A stretch of DNA of 64,000 nucleotides from Diplocarpon mali (GCA_024741835.1 JAENRP010000004.1:81338-145337); one strand, 5' to 3'. Counted from the stretch's first letter, positions 12,855 through 26,488 are shown. Notes: generated from the letters alone by a model not told the origin. A program made the numbers and translations.

Positions 12855-13980
12855 ATGGCATTCTCTATGCGCCAGCCGTTCCGGCTCACTTCTGCTCTCG
12901 TAGGAGTTTCCAAACCCGTCTTCCGATCAAGCGCGCCCGCCCGCTCGTTCCATAGCAGCAGAACCGCAAACCTGTTCTTTACTTCGCGCTCAACGACACC
13001 CGTTACGACCCTCTCAAAAGCACGAAATGCGTTCAGACAGTCGCGGACGTATATGCAGGAGTTGGCAGGTCAAGCTCCGGCTGGTGGGAACTTGATGCAG
13101 AAGCTGGTCGTTGGAGGGGCAATGTTTGGAGGAACTTGTACGTGGAAACCTCAGTAAAAGCTTTGAAGCAGTTCTAACTCTGGCAAAGTGATCGCGATCA
13201 ACCTTGTTTTCAACCGGGAGACACGAGAGGATGGCGGCATGCCACCCTTCGAGAGAGCGTATCTGAATGATACGTTCATGCACACAGGGCTGGGAATTGG
13301 TATCATCGGATTGTCTGCGAGAGCTATGTTCCAGAGCGGCTTCACATACCGGTTGATGGCTACGAATCCCTGGGTTGTCATGATCGGTGGACTTGCTATC
13401 AGTGTTGGAACGATGATGGCAACGAGAGCTACAAGCCCTGACAAGTAAGCCAACCCGGATTCCAGATTCACTACTTTCTTAACCATTCGATAGCTATGTT
13501 CAGAAATACGGCCTTTGGTCCGCATTCAATGTCACCCAAGGCGCTCTCCTCGCACCCCTCCTCTTCATGGCACCGCCAGCCCTTATCGCCCGCGCCGGTC
13601 TTTACACAATGGCGATGATGGGATCCATTTCCTTCGTCGGAGCCACAGCTAAACAAGAGAAGTACCTCTACCTTGGAGGACCTCTCTTGGCCGGTGTTGC
13701 TCTGGTCGCTGTTTCCGGATTTGCTCCGCTTGTTCTCCCCGCCACCGCCGTCCGAACATTGGCATTTACTGAAAACATTTGGCTCTATGGAGGACTGGCT
13801 GTTTTTGGAGGCTTCACACTGTACGATGTGCAAAAAGTTCTAATGCACGCCCGGATGGCTGAGCGTGGCCTTCTGGCAAAGGATCCGGTTAACGAGAGCA
13901 TTAGTTTGGAGTTGGACTTCTTGAACATCTTCATCCGGATGGTACAAATATTGATGATGCAACAAGGTCGGAAGAAGTAA
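12855..13980 (+). CDS. Mitochondrial GHITM/TMBIM5-like (Bax inhibitor 1 family) protein
   Basis: A multi-pass inner-membrane protein of the Bax-inhibitor-1/LFG family, closest in pattern to GHITM (MICS1/TMBIM5), which in animals supports cristae organisation and cation exchange. Three exons: 12855-13137, 13189-13444 and 13494-13980, with introns of 51 and 49 bp, give 341 aa. The N-terminus (about 1-60) is rich in Arg and Ser with few acidic residues and contains ARSFHSSRTANL, a typical fungal mitochondrial presequence. Several hydrophobic segments follow, for example TGLGIGIIGLSARAMF, NPWVVMIGGLAISVGTMMA, APLLFMAPPALIARAGLYTM and LWL-like LYGGLAVFGGFTLYDVQKVL. The end SLELDFLNIFIRMVQILM is a hallmark of the family. 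It is convergent with the methionine sulfoxide reductase gene, 300 bp away. Confidence 0.92.
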
Positions 13981-14280
13981 AGGCTGGTCTAAGGAAGAGG
14001 AAAGGAACATGGGAGGAATCACATCATCAGAAGTTCAGGTGCATTATGGCTAAGAAACTTTTGAGGCATATTATTGAAGACGGAAAGTCTCCTCTCTTTT
14101 GTCTGTATTAGCGGCTCATACCAGAGTTGAGCTGCATAAGAATAAGAATCCAGTCTTTTGATACACGTGGCACGGAATCATTGCAAAGAAGCATCGCTAT
14201 CACAATCCCCATCACAAGCTTTAGTCACCAGTCGAAATCATCGACCTACGCGCTAACAGCCAGTGTACTATGCCCAAGCT

Positions 14281-14969
14281 CTAGTCCAGTGGTGGGAAAC
14301 TTCTCAAAAAGTGACTAGGACACTCATATCCGCCCGGGTTGTTGTCGAGATACTTCTGGTGATAAGCCTCAGCATCCCACCACTCGCCTGCGGGTAAGAT
14401 TTCAGTCACGACCTTTCCCTTCCACCACTTCTCATTCACCAACTTTGTCACCTCCCTCGCCACACTCTCTTGCTCAGCATTATGGTAGAAGATGCCACTC
14501 CGGTACTGACTGCCCGTATCCGGGCCCTGGCGGTTCGACGTCGTCGGGTCATGCATCTTGTAGAAGAACTCGAGGAGTTGCCGGTACGTGACTTTCGAAG
14601 GGTCGTAGGCCACTTGCAAAGCTTCGGCATCTGTTGATACTCGTCAGCACCATTCCCACTGCCGTGACCCAGAGATCCCGGGTGAAGGAAAGGCTTACGT
14701 CCAGTGCTCCCCGAGCACACAGCTCTATAACTAGGATTCGCGGAGTCTCCGCCGATGTACCCCACCCGCGCATCGTACAAGCCTTTCCCCTTGAACTCCT
14801 TGCGATACATGTGTTCGACCCCCCAGAAACAGCCAGCTGCAATCGTCGCCTTGTGCGCTCCGTCGGGGGCGCTGATGGGCGCCGTCTCGCCGCCGCCGAG
14901 CCCCAGGCGTGTCGAGGCGGAGAAGGGGCGCATGAGCCGGTTCAAGAAGGCCGGCATGGTAAAAGCCAT
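14281..14969 (-). CDS. MXR1: Peptide methionine sulfoxide reductase A
   Basis: Reduces methionine-S-sulfoxide in oxidised proteins using thioredoxin. Two exons on the minus strand: 14969-14699 and 14630-14281, separated by a 68-bp intron (gtaagc...caacag), give 206 aa. The catalytic motif GCFWG (Cys47) is intact, followed by EHMYRKEFKGKGLYDARVGY and, across the splice, GSTGHAEALQVAYDPSKVTY. The substrate region DPTTSNRQGPDTGSQYRSGI is complete, and a probable resolving Cys lies in YECPSHFLRSF near the C-terminus. I chose ATG 14969; the frame is open further upstream but only with non-ATG codons. The first 25 residues contain Arg and Ser and a hydrophobic stretch, so mitochondrial targeting is possible but unproven. 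Confidence 0.94.
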
Positions 14970-17900
14970 GAGGACGGCGAGGATGCTGAGCAGGAGGGTA
15001 CGGGGTGTTAGAGACGGCAGATTGGAGGTTGACGTCAAGAACTCGTGGAGAGCTGGTAGATGAGGGTGAGTTGATATTCAACAGGAGGAGCCGGCGGTTG
15101 CAGTCTTTAGGGATGAGATGTTCGGGATGACATTTGTATCTCTGCTGCTCGAACTTTTGCCGTGTCAAGACGTCATCGAGGGGGGAGCTTCGCTGACAAA
15201 TGAGCTCAGAGGGCCGAGCCACATCATAATCCCAAACATCTTCTTACAGGCTCTCGCCAGAGTTGGCATCAGATACAAGTTTGTTGTTGGACAAAGGATG
15301 AGTTGTTTAACGGCAACTGTCAACATGTCCCTGATCGGGCGGCATGTATATCTTCTGTCACGTGACATGTGCCCACGGTGAATGAAATGCTGAAAGGGCT
15401 GCGCTCGTAGTTCTTTATACGGTAATTGTTCGGATTTTTGAATTTCCGGTGAAGTTTTTGATATTTTTTCATTTAACAATTGATTCCATTCCCATATAGT
15501 ATTTCATCTTTTCGTCATTCTGAAACCTTAATATTTAGCTTGATATGAGGTTTTGGCAACATCTCCTATCTGCAAAACTCACGCCAGTCATCTTACGTTG
15601 CCGTTCTATTTACATAGTCGTGCAGACCTTCCAGCATCTAGTTCAAACGTTCAGGCTGCATGTCATAGAGTGGTGTGTAATTTGAGTGTATTGCTAAGCG
15701 AGAAATTCAAGGGGTACCATAACAAAGCTATTTCTGCTTGTTCTCTCGACGCCTGATATCATGACAGAACGCATGCGTTTCAATCTGCGTAGGTTACAAT
15801 TGGAGGGAGGCATCATCCCACGTACAAGGTCTCTGTCCCAGGCAACAGGTCTCTTGCATTTTGGCCAAGTCGCTGGAATTCACAACGCGTTCAGCATCAC
15901 CTCGGCTCCAACGAGACTGCTGCACTTCTTGCGCACCTTCACAGTGAGAAGCACTCATTATTTGTTCTTCATGATAGGCTCCGATCTTCCATACCGGTGA
16001 CTGTTGTTGAGCGGGTAAGGATCATCGTATTAGTGGGAAAATAGGCCGGCAATATTGTGAATCAGATTAGAAAGTAGGCTTTGGAAGCTGTAAAGGGGTG
16101 ATGAATCGCGGCTACTCCGTGAAAGCCTCGGGCCTATGGATACAGAGCCAGAGATTCAATCTGAATATCTGAAAATAATCTTACTCGACGATGCTCCCCT
16201 GTTAGTTGTTTGTAAACCCGTCCTTGAAAGCGCCAAGGTCATGACTGCATCACGTTCCATCCGCAGAGGAGCAGGTATGTTTCCCAAATCCAGACTGTGA
16301 ATCAAACAGATAGCTCTTCGAAGTGATTGTATGGGCATACCATATGGTACTTTGCTATCAAGCAATTACTCGTCTAACACGTTTCCCTAATCAGGTCCTC
16401 GTGTCATTTGATCCTTAACAAAACTCTTCCTGTGTATGCTATCCTCCCAAAATATGTTTGCACAAACTTAGAGTATACCGGATAGTGCTAGGAGTATATT
16501 TCTGCCGTAGTGGAGAGGGAAGATATGTGTAGTGTTATGGCGAACTCTGTCAAAGGTGTCTCACAGCTAGAACAACTGCTTCTCAGAGGCTGCGACTACT
16601 GCAACACTGCAGTGCAGAAAACTCTTGCTTTCTTAATAGAAGGGGAATTGTCATCATGGATGGCTGTTCCTGTAAGCTAAATGTGATTCATAGAGGCTCA
16701 ACTGCCTCCACTTCTTCTAAAGCTCTAGGAACTAGTAGCAGTGGACAAGGTTGACGATACAGAGTATACTCAGAGTGCATATCTCAAGCACAGCTACTAA
16801 TCTACTGACAGATACTTGATCGCTCACGTGAGTTCTCTCTACCTCTTAATTTGTAGACTACCTAATGTTAGTTTTAGCTCTATATTACATTATTCAGGAC
16901 GCCGTCACCCCTCTGACACTCGCCACAGGAATCAGAATGCAGGTCGTCAGCACACGCATTTCTAACATATTTCAATACTAATCTTTCAACTTATTTTTCT
17001 TCTCTCCTTTAAAATTTTTCATGAAATGAATTGCAAAAGTGAACAGCTGCGTGGAAGCTTTGGTCTCTTTTCTGGCTCGCTTGTATTCAAAGGGAATAGT
17101 TGTATGACGAGATAGCATTAGTCTGTTTCCCATCTGTGATAATACTTTAACCATTATCTGGAAAGTCAGACTTAGATTTCTGTAGCTATGAGTGAACCAA
17201 TTATCTATGATTTATCTGCAATCAAAGCTTTCACAGTCACCGTTATGAATAACACTCTGATTTCACCTTGTACTATAAACAGTATTATCCAACACTATGA
17301 GAATAATTTGCGATCAAATAACAGTAGAAAGGACTATGCTGAATTTTCGCCTTCTCACCAGAAACTGTACTTGGAAATGAGTATATGTTGTTGAAATATT
17401 GTAGAGAGTTCAAGCGAGCCAGGCAAACAAGGTATTTGAGAGATTCAACCATTTCGTATAGAGAATTATGTGTACAAACGGGGCACATGACTACTAAATG
17501 TGAGTCCTTATGAGAAGTGAGAAGTGAGTCATTCAAACTAGCAGTGATATCCAAGATCAGCCACGATTCATATTACTAGACGACTTGGATTTGCAATTTT
17601 CTCTCTGCAACTCTTTATGCAAACACAAATTCATCTTACTTTCCCTTCCCCTTCGACTTGAAGCATCTTGCTTTTTTCTCTCTTCATAGAAACTACAGTG
17701 AACAAAGCTCCTTATCATGGTAGATCAAGACGGGTTCGTAGCTGTGCTCTTGCGCAAATCCGTAAAGGAGATCAAGAGAGGAGAGAGGCACCCACCATTT
17801 CCTTTGCTCGACCTTCCCAGGGATACATACTTCCCCTCCGCCCCAGCCTCCCAATCCAAAGATACACGAGCTCAAAGCTGATCATGTACCGAGATCGGTG

Positions 17901-20900
17901 ACTTGATTTACGGAGAATGCGGGGACCAATGCGTTGGCATAAGCCCCGCGTTCAATTAGCATCGACGCCGAATACTGCGGAACAAAAGAGTCGGCGCACA
18001 AAAATGAGATCAGTACTCGGTATACAAGTGCCAGTGGGGCGGCCAGCGCAAGCTCCTCCCGATAGAGACCCACGAGAGGGAAACCTCCATGGATGGGGCG
18101 TCGAGAGTATGCGAATTTCTGGAGCGAACGATCATCTAGATGCAAATAACTTTGTACAAGTAGACTAGGTAAGGAATTCTAGACTGTGCACGTAGATATG
18201 ACTCGAGTGACCTGCTGCTTCTCAAGAACGACCTGACGGAATCTATTGAAACATTTGGGTTCAAGAGTGGCGTATGAAGTCAAGCAAACACCAGTCGATC
18301 TTGTGCGACAGGATACATGTAAATAGACATGTGTACAGAGAAATACTCTCCTACCACCTATCATAGCCCTAGGCGAGTCCTCCGTGTAGCCCCCACATAT
18401 TGAAATTCATCTCCCTGCCGACCTACCTGCCTACTCAGTTCTCACCGTATCCTAAGAGAGGAAAGCGAGCGGTAGCGGTATGTATTTCGTCGATAATTAG
18501 GGAAGAGGTAGGATTGCAGAAGGAGGCAGCGCCAGATGCCAACAGGCACTTTCTAGGATGTAGCACGTAGCATGTGTCGTTGACAGATCTCATATCCGGC
18601 TTGCCATACCGACAGTAGGAGAAGGTAAGCAGCTCTGCGGTGTAGGCGAGCATACCAGCGCTGAAGGTCGCTGCTGTGACGCCCGAGGAAGAAGAACTTG
18701 TATGGGATGTCCGTGACAGGGTCAGGGGCTCGCTTAGCTGAGCGTTGTTGACTACCGCCCGGATGAAGTGCGAATTACCTTGAGATCGTCTTCAAAGCCA
18801 ACGCAGCAGCGGTTGGCGGTAATGGTACCTCTCTGACAGACCCCTTACCCTTGTGCTAATTCAGATGAGATTTAACGCCTCGGTAGGGGTTCATACTAGG
18901 GACAAGAGTTTATCGAGGCCATGGCGCTCGTGGACTGAGAGAAAACAGTGGGTCTGATTTCAGACTCGAATGAATCCGCAAGAAAAGAAATTGAAAGATC
19001 CGAAGATTTCTTAGCATAATTCAGCCACTCTCCTATATGCGCTGGCATTTTCCAGCCGCCAAGCCTCACCTTAAAAGCCAGTACTGTGGCGAGATCTTGT
19101 TGTGTATGGGTAGACGTCTTTATCTCACAGTAGACGACAGCGACGCAGGCGATACAAGCCACTCGCTACTGAATCAACGACAGAGCCGTGGCTCCAGGGG
19201 GAAAGCCAGAAAGTCGGCGACCTACTTTTGCATCACATGATGTGACGTTCTACCGTCACGTGTGGCATCTGTTATTTCGCAGTTGCGTCACGTGCCAGAT
19301 CATGTCCCCCTCACCATTTTCAGGATCAAAGTTAGGGCTGGCAATGGCAGTGCGTTTATTTTTAAACCCTCGCGAACGTATCACACGAGACTTTCTTTCG
19401 TCTGCCTGCCAAGCTCGACCCTGGGCTTCTGTTTCGTTTCAGCTTCTTCGATATCGTCGATCGTTGGCTGGAACGAACGCGTTCCATACGAACTCGAGTG
19501 GTGGGTCCATGGCACCGTTTCATGTGACGGCGTTCGTCTTTAGTTGTCATGGTTTTGACTGAACCTTTGTCTCAGTTAGATAACCTTCGGAGCTGAGCGA
19601 GCTCAGTCTTTTGTCATTTTCTTTTTTTATTCTCGTATCCCAGTCGCAATTGAGCTTAAATACCTAGTGATCTCTGAGATACTTTGGCAAGTGGTAACAT
19701 TTCGTTATTCTCCTGGTTTGGGGTGGAGAATCTGAGCTTTTGCATGTTTTTCGACCTCTGGCAAGGAGCTCGATCAGGTGCTGCCGAGTTAAACTGGTCG
19801 GCCCATCGGCCGCAGAGCACCTTGAACCAGGCCCAGCTCAACAGCTAGGAAACCTGAGCTGTTATACAAGTTTCGCCGGAGACATACTCCGGTTTGTAAG
19901 ACGCCGACCCGAGAAGCTCGTTTTAAAGTCATATCTCGAACTAGAACAGTCAGCCATTTGGGCAGTGCTGCAAAAGCTGCAGAAATAATGCGGTAAACTA
20001 GAAGCTCGATACAGATAGGGCGATTAAGCATTCAAAGGTCCGAACGTGCCATAGCTTCTTCTACCGCCCATGCTTTTGAAGATGGGAGTTCTGAAACAAG
20101 GTGAACCGGCTCTTCTTAACCTGACTTTTGGAACCGAGATTCGTGGAGAGCTGAGCCGTGCTGAATCATCTCATCGTCATGATGATGGCATTGTGAGGCT
20201 CTTGCTCAATTGCTTATGCCAGCTTCCTTCATGGCTGCAGTCAGCATGTTCAGCAATCTCCCGAATCCTCTCCACGTCAAGCAGCTCTCCAGCTTCTTGT
20301 TAGCTGCGGTGGTAGCGATTGCATTGCCGATAACCGTGAAACGGCGGGCGTGGGTGCTCGTCGTTCTGCTCCATGTCAAAGCAACCTCGCAAACCCCCAA
20401 GAGCTGCAAGCGCCACTTTTCGTACGGGAGGATTTGTCAAACTTTGCCCACGCCTGATGAGCTGGTGCTGTGTGCATGTGCTCGGTGCTTGAGGGCGAAG
20501 GTCTCGCTGTTCTGTGGACATGCAGCAGGTCTGCGGGCGAGGGGAGTTTCGAGGTTGAACTGAGGCCAGCTGTCTTCTGGAAGGTTGGGAGAAGAAGTCA
20601 ATCTACAACCCGAGCTTTGACCTGGACTTTCTAGTGTCTTGCGCTGATGTCAGCTGATGTGATGGGAGCGGAAGCCGAAGAACACGTGCAGAGTAAGATA
20701 GAGCCGAACAGAGCAGCAAATAGAGGAGAGGAGAAGAGAGGAGCGCAGACCCGGAGCCGCCGCCGCCGAAGAATAAGGAGATGAAGGAGAAGAAAAGCCG
20801 AGCAGAAGCAGTCATTTCTACGTACGAGCAGAGTCCCGTGACCATCGCTTGCTCTCTGCATCAGCCGAGGCCAACGACGACAGCGACGCCGACCCGTTGA

Positions 20901-21859
20901 TAAGAACAAGTACCTACGGTAAGTACAAGATTACAAGATACTTTTGATACTTGCTTCCCCCCCCCACATCTCAAACCCTTCCGACGCCAGCTGTTCGTTT
21001 GATCTTCCATGGTGAAGTATCGCGACGGTCGTAAGGGAAGTGTGATTCCAGATCGTTCGTTGTGGGCGCCGCGGCAGTGAGTCTCCTCATGGTATGGTAG
21101 CGGGCCTTTAACCTTTGCCGTGCATCTATACAAGTATAACGACTTGGCAGGATAATCCTCCAGGCTCGATTGGGCCGAGCAGCAACGGTCCGTCTCCGTC
21201 TCCGTCTCGCGTGTGCTTGGATGTACATGAACAATTCCTCCACCAAACCGCGCTCCGTGCACCGATTCCCACTTCGCAAACAGTCCTGCGCCAGAAAGCG
21301 TCCCCTACCGATTCTGCGTTCGGTCTCCGCCGACAGGTCCAGCCCATGCTCAACAGTCAACAGCCAACATTCACACAAGAATTGTGCCCCTCAGCCGGAT
21401 CATGCAACGGTGACTGGGACCGACGGGCTCGCGCAACCTCCCCTCCTCAACACCTCAACCTCGAGCTGCGGCATTGCATTCATTCCAAGGAAACCATCCC
21501 ACGCTGATGCTTCTGATAACAGCCCAGCTAACAGTCTCGCAGACACCGCGCACAACCCTGTACGGGTTCGAAACAAGCTCAACAAAGAGCAGAGTCACCA
21601 ATCCTTCCGAGTAATTTGACTTGTTTATATATTGTGCGAAGCGGCAGCTGGCGATCATCCCCCTCCCCGCCGGAGATCATCTGAGATTGTACGTTGCACG
21701 AACGAGAATATCAATACTCTAGATACCTGCCACCTCGAGACGGCTGTCTGCAGACCTGGTTTCATCGGACAGGCCCAGCCGGCACGACGGCCGCAGGCCG
21801 TGTGAATACCTGAGAGGTGTTGGCCGCGCAATTACCAGCGGGACATAATTACACTCAAC
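14970..21859. other. Large region without a supported gene (6.9 kb)
   Basis: I see no gene. From about 15.4 to 19.0 kb the sequence is AT-leaning, stop-rich on all frames, and has no frame longer than about 90 codons. Between 19.19 and 19.56 kb there is a frame of 124 codons without recognisable domains, next to two CACGTG palindromes (19257-19262 and 19289-19294). From 20.6 to 21.86 kb composition becomes GC-richer with overlapping frames on both strands (longest about 149 codons, 21170-21619). None has a motif, and this part probably holds the promoter and leader of the next gene. Confidence 0.5.
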
Positions 21860-24700
21860 ATGCGGCGGAATCGAGGAGGGCCCGGCTCTCAGTTCAGGAC
21901 GAATGGCGCACCCATCCCAGACTCGCTCTCTTTGATCAGGTCCTTCAATATCGAGACGAATCCCACTCGCCCAGTACGGCCTTCTCCTCTCACGGCGTCG
22001 ACAATCCCAGATATGCCGCTCGATCTGTTAGACCGGATACGATCCTTTCCCCTCTTCCTCTCCGCCCCCGATTCCTTCCTGGCTGCCATTGGCAAGCACC
22101 TACGGCCGCAGGTCCACTCACCCCACGACATCATCTTGACCGAGGGAGACGAGGCGAAAGCAATGTACTGGCTGGTGAGGGGGGCCGTGGCGGTTACATC
22201 TCGCGATGGGGAGGCTACGTATGCCGAGCTGAGGCCAGGAGCTTTCTTCGGGGAAATCGGTATTCTGATGGACATGCCTCGAACAGCCACCATTATTGCC
22301 CGGACGAAATGCCTGTTGGTGGTACTGACGAAAGAGGATTTGAGGACCGAACTCCCAAACTATCCCGACATGGAGAAGGCCATAATGGACGAGGCTCAAG
22401 AACGGCTGACGATATTGAACAAAAAGAGGAGAGAAACTGGCCGGGGCCCGAAGCTTGTAACCACTCTTCCATCAAGAGGCGGTAAGCTCCTGGCGCGCGA
22501 AGCTGCGCCGGGCCAGGTTTCCACCGGAGATGTGGGGGTATTCGAGAATGGCGTCGTGAGAAACTCCAAGAAGCGGAAATCGCCCAGTCCCCAGGGAATT
22601 GAGTTTCCCGCGGTAGGCAGTGCGCTGGGCAGTGGTTTTGTCAATGTCCGGCAGACTCTGAAGGACCTGCCACTCTTCTCAACTCTGCCCCCGGAGATCC
22701 TCCATTTCCTTGGCTTGAGCGCTCAGCCGAAGACGTATCCCCCATTCACAGACATCATTGTGCAAGGATCGCCTGGAAACGAGATCTTCTTCATAGTGAG
22801 AGGGGAGGCGGAAGTCATCCACGAGACTACGGATGGACAGATGGTCGGCCAAGCACCAAGAGGGTCCTACCTACGGCCAAGATTGAAGCAGGGCCAATAC
22901 TTTGGCGAAGTCGCTAGTCTTGCATTGGCACCGAGGAGGACTGCCACGGTCAGATCCATCACAACGGTCGAGTGTTTGATGATCAGCGGCGAAGTTCTAG
23001 AGGAGCTGTGGAGACGATGCTCGCCAGACATACGCAGGCAGGTTGAGGAGACAGCAAGAACCAGATTTAGCAAGCCCGGGGACGAGGACGTCATCATGAT
23101 CGACGCCGACGCTCTTCTGAGCAACAATCTGGAAATTGAGGTTCGGCCGTCAACCCCTGCTCGGGACTCCCTGCCACAGGTGACGTTCACCCCATCCAAG
23201 TCCGGAAGCCCCTACAGGCCAAGTCGGGCTGAGGACAAAGATATCATGGAGCCGCGCGATCCAGACCCCTTTCTAAGCGTTGATATGGATAACATGAGAG
23301 CGAGACGAAGTTCCTACACTCCACCGGTCCCGGAGACGTCGCCTCCTGACGAGCGCAGCACCTCCACAGGGCCAAAGACCAGATCTAGAACGCAGGCGGA
23401 AACCCCGTCCAAGATAAGCCATACGATTACGCCTCCCAGCTCAACTTTTCGCCCGAAGCGACCGAGGACTGTCCCGAGGCGGACAAGTCAGTACAACAGA
23501 GGCCTACTTCCTGATGGGATTTTGGTTCTCATATTCTCATATCTGGATATCTACCAGCTCATGCGATTGAGATCCGTGTCTCTCCAGTGGTTGAAGTTGC
23601 TCACCACATCGCCAAAGGTTTGCCAAAATCTGGATCTTTCCCTCTACAATCGGAAGGTTACCAACAGGGCACTGATCAAGGTGATCATCCCATTTGTGGG
23701 CAAGCGCGCATTGAGCATCGACATCAGCAATTGTTTCCATATCACAGATGAGGGATTCTCGGCACTATCAACTCTCTGTGGCACGGGCACACATGCTTGG
23801 AAGATGAAGAGCGTCTGGGACATCACTGCCAACGCGGTTCTGGAAATGGCCAACAATGCCAAAGAGCTCGAAGAAATCGATCTGTCCAATTGCCGGAAGG
23901 TCAGCGACAATCTGCTCGCACGCATCGTCGGCTGGGTCGTCACAGAGCCGACCCTGGCCCAGCAACAAAACGCAGCGCGTTACCGGCAGCATCACGTGGC
24001 CATGCCTCCAGTCGGCACCGTCGTCGGCTGCCCAAAACTCAAGCGCCTGACGCTCAGCTACTGCAAACACGTGACCGACCGCTCCATGGCACACCTGGCG
24101 GTGCACGCCCACCAACGCCTGCAAAGCATGGATCTTACCCGCTGCACGACCATCACCGACGGCGGCTTCCAGCACTGGAGTATCTACAAGTTTGCCAAGC
24201 TGGAGAAGCTCATCCTCGCAGACTGCACGTACCTGACCGACAACGCAATCGTGTACCTAGCCAACGCCGCCAAGGGGCTGAAGGAGTTGGACCTGGTATG
24301 CGTCCACCGTGCATTTGCTATCGACGTCTGCTAATCGCTCCAGTCATTCTGCTGCGCTCTCTCTGACACAGCGACCGAGGTTCTCTCCCTCGGCTGCCCA
24401 CAACTCCGCTCTCTGAAGCTAGCGTTCTGCGGTTCCGCCGTCTCCGATTCCTCGCTGCGCTCCATCGGACTCCATTTACTGGAGCTGAAGGAACTCTCCG
24501 TGCGAGGCTGCGTGAGGGTCACGGGCGTAGGTGTCGAGGCTGTGGTCGAGGGCTGCACGATTCTAGAGACGTTCGATGTGAGCCAGTGCAAGAATCTGCA
24601 GAAGTGGCTGGATGCTGGTGGCGAGGAGAGAAGCCGGCGGATGTATGGACGGAAGGGGTTGAAGTTCGAGACGAAGAAAGAGAGCGGCTCATTAAGGTGA
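21860..24700 (+). CDS. Cyclic-nucleotide-binding / F-box / leucine-rich-repeat protein
   Basis: Likely substrate receptor of an SCF ubiquitin ligase with two cyclic-nucleotide-binding (CNB) modules. Exons 21860-24295 and 24344-24700, with a 48-bp intron (gtatgc...ctccag), give 930 aa. CNB1 (about 53-165) carries the phosphate-binding cassette FGEIGILMDMPRTATI, with Glu132 and Arg141 at the ribose- and phosphate-contacting positions. CNB2 (about 265-385) has FGEVASLALAPRRTATV, also with Glu and Arg. A charged Ser/Pro linker (400-540) contains possible nuclear localisation signals (RPKRPRTVPRR). The F-box (about 549-585) reads LLPDGILVLIFSYLDIYQL. From 590 to the end are about ten cysteine-containing leucine-rich repeats of the AMN1/FBXL type, such as LKRLTLSYCKHVTDRSMAHL. 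The last exon continues the repeats, which supports the splice. Ligand binding is inferred only from the conserved cassette residues. Confidence 0.92.
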
Positions 24701-24900
24701 TCAGACGAGCTTCACGGCTGTGCAGCGTGTGGGTAAGAGCCGATAATGTGCGTGCCAGAGATGGAATCAAAATTTGTGGATATGGGATTATATCCGCGCG
24801 GATTTCGGCCGATACTGGGCGCGAAGCACGCGCGGTCATTTGTCGGCGGCTTGTATGAAACTGACGGTCTCGGGAGTATCTGGATCTGCACTGCATCATG

Positions 24901-24952
24901 NNNNNNNNNNNNNNNNNNNNNNNNNNNNNNNNNNNNNNNNNNNNNNNNNNNN
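24901..24952. other. Assembly gap (52 N)
   Basis: A run of 52 undetermined bases, starting 200 bp downstream of the F-box gene stop codon. It is not inside a predicted coding region. Confidence 0.99.
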
Positions 24953-26488
24953 GCGCAAAGGACGCACTTGGGTTATGATATGAGAAACGGCTTGCATCTG
25001 GCTTCGCGGCCTGCTAGATCCTGATAGAAAAGACCATGGCTTTCTTTGTTTTCGGTTTACGAAGCCATCTGTCCCGTTGATACTCGTCTCACGATTCTAC
25101 TGACTTACCGGGCGGCCTAGCAGATGCGATGCAGTTGAGGTGGCGCATCAAGCAGAGGGCTCGCTTACAGGGGAAAGAGATGGTTAGGTAAGTTAAATAT
25201 GGACGGGGCCCGGCTGGGCTGGGGACTAGGCATTTGGGTTTTGGGTTTATGTTAGAAGATGAGCTGGGAGGGAATGAGAGGAGAGGAGAATCGCATACAT
25301 ATAGAGGAGATGAAGGAAGTATGTTACGGAATAGAGATGGAGATGGAGACGGCGATGTGATCAGGTGGTGCTAGTTCCAGCCTAGCGGCCTCTAGGTCAG
25401 TGACGCCTATGGGTATGCAGTGAGAGTAGAGTCTCTCGAGGGTGGAGCCGGGGAGTTGATGTAGTGGAATAAGTTTCTGGGTTAGTTTGGGGGATTGGAA
25501 ATGGGAATGGTGGGTTGGGGATTTGGAAATGGCGCGTGGGTATCTGGCGGGAGTAAGCTATTTAGCTATGAGAGGATAAGATAAGAACACTTTGTGTAGG
25601 AGCCAGCTGGTTAGTTGGAATGTAAATTAGATTCTATGTATATAGAGTGAGGAGATAAAGGGGATAAAGGGGATAAAAGAAATATATTATAGAATTAAAA
25701 GATAAATAAATCGAGGACATAATCTGGTCGCACTAGAGACAATAGATTTTAATGGCCAGAGCAGGAGCGTAGATATAGAAAGAAAGGCTTCTCGATCAGC
25801 CCAGGGAAGTAGGAAATGGGAAATTAGAGGCAGCTCGATTAGGAGGTAGTGAATGGCAAATTTAGCAGGAATCAGCTAATTTGCTGTGAGAGGAAGAAAT
25901 GGCCATATCATACCTCGATATTTTCAACCCGAAGCCGCATCTAGTATCGTTCAGAATTACTTGCGATTTTAAGTAGTAATCCTTCACTAATAACCAATCT
26001 TTAGCACTTTTCGTATCTAGTGGTGGTATATGAGTATCTACCATACGGTCTCTCTCTCTGAAAGCTCGCAGCGCGCTGATATATATGTAGATGTAAAGAA
26101 AATCGAGTACCCAACGCCTCGGCTGAGGTTTCTTGATTACCCCTTGACATATGTCATCAGGACTTGATGAGAAGCATCTTCGATGAGACAGTAGTAATAT
26201 ACCTTGCTAACTAAAACGACGAAGGGTTAGTAGTAAGCCTAGGATCTGCTTTCGTGAATAGGGCTAATATGCCTTTCATAAGCAGGATAACGTTGTTACC
26301 TAGAACTACAGGTTATTTGAGAAAAACTCTTTACACTCCAGATACCTCTTTGTAATATGACTAGTCTCAAGTAGATAATCGGTGTTACATCACAGCGGAG
26401 CCTTAGATGGGCAGTCCTGTTTAAGCAGTAACACGTATACGCGAGACAACGTGAGTAGCTCGTTTCCTGTCTTCCGCTTATGGTTTAA

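Noticed and set aside
21115..21619. Overlapping plus-strand frames just upstream of the CNB/F-box gene as a separate gene or extra N-terminal exon
   Set aside because: No motif, competing frames on the minus strand, and the CNB/F-box protein already has a plausible Met start.
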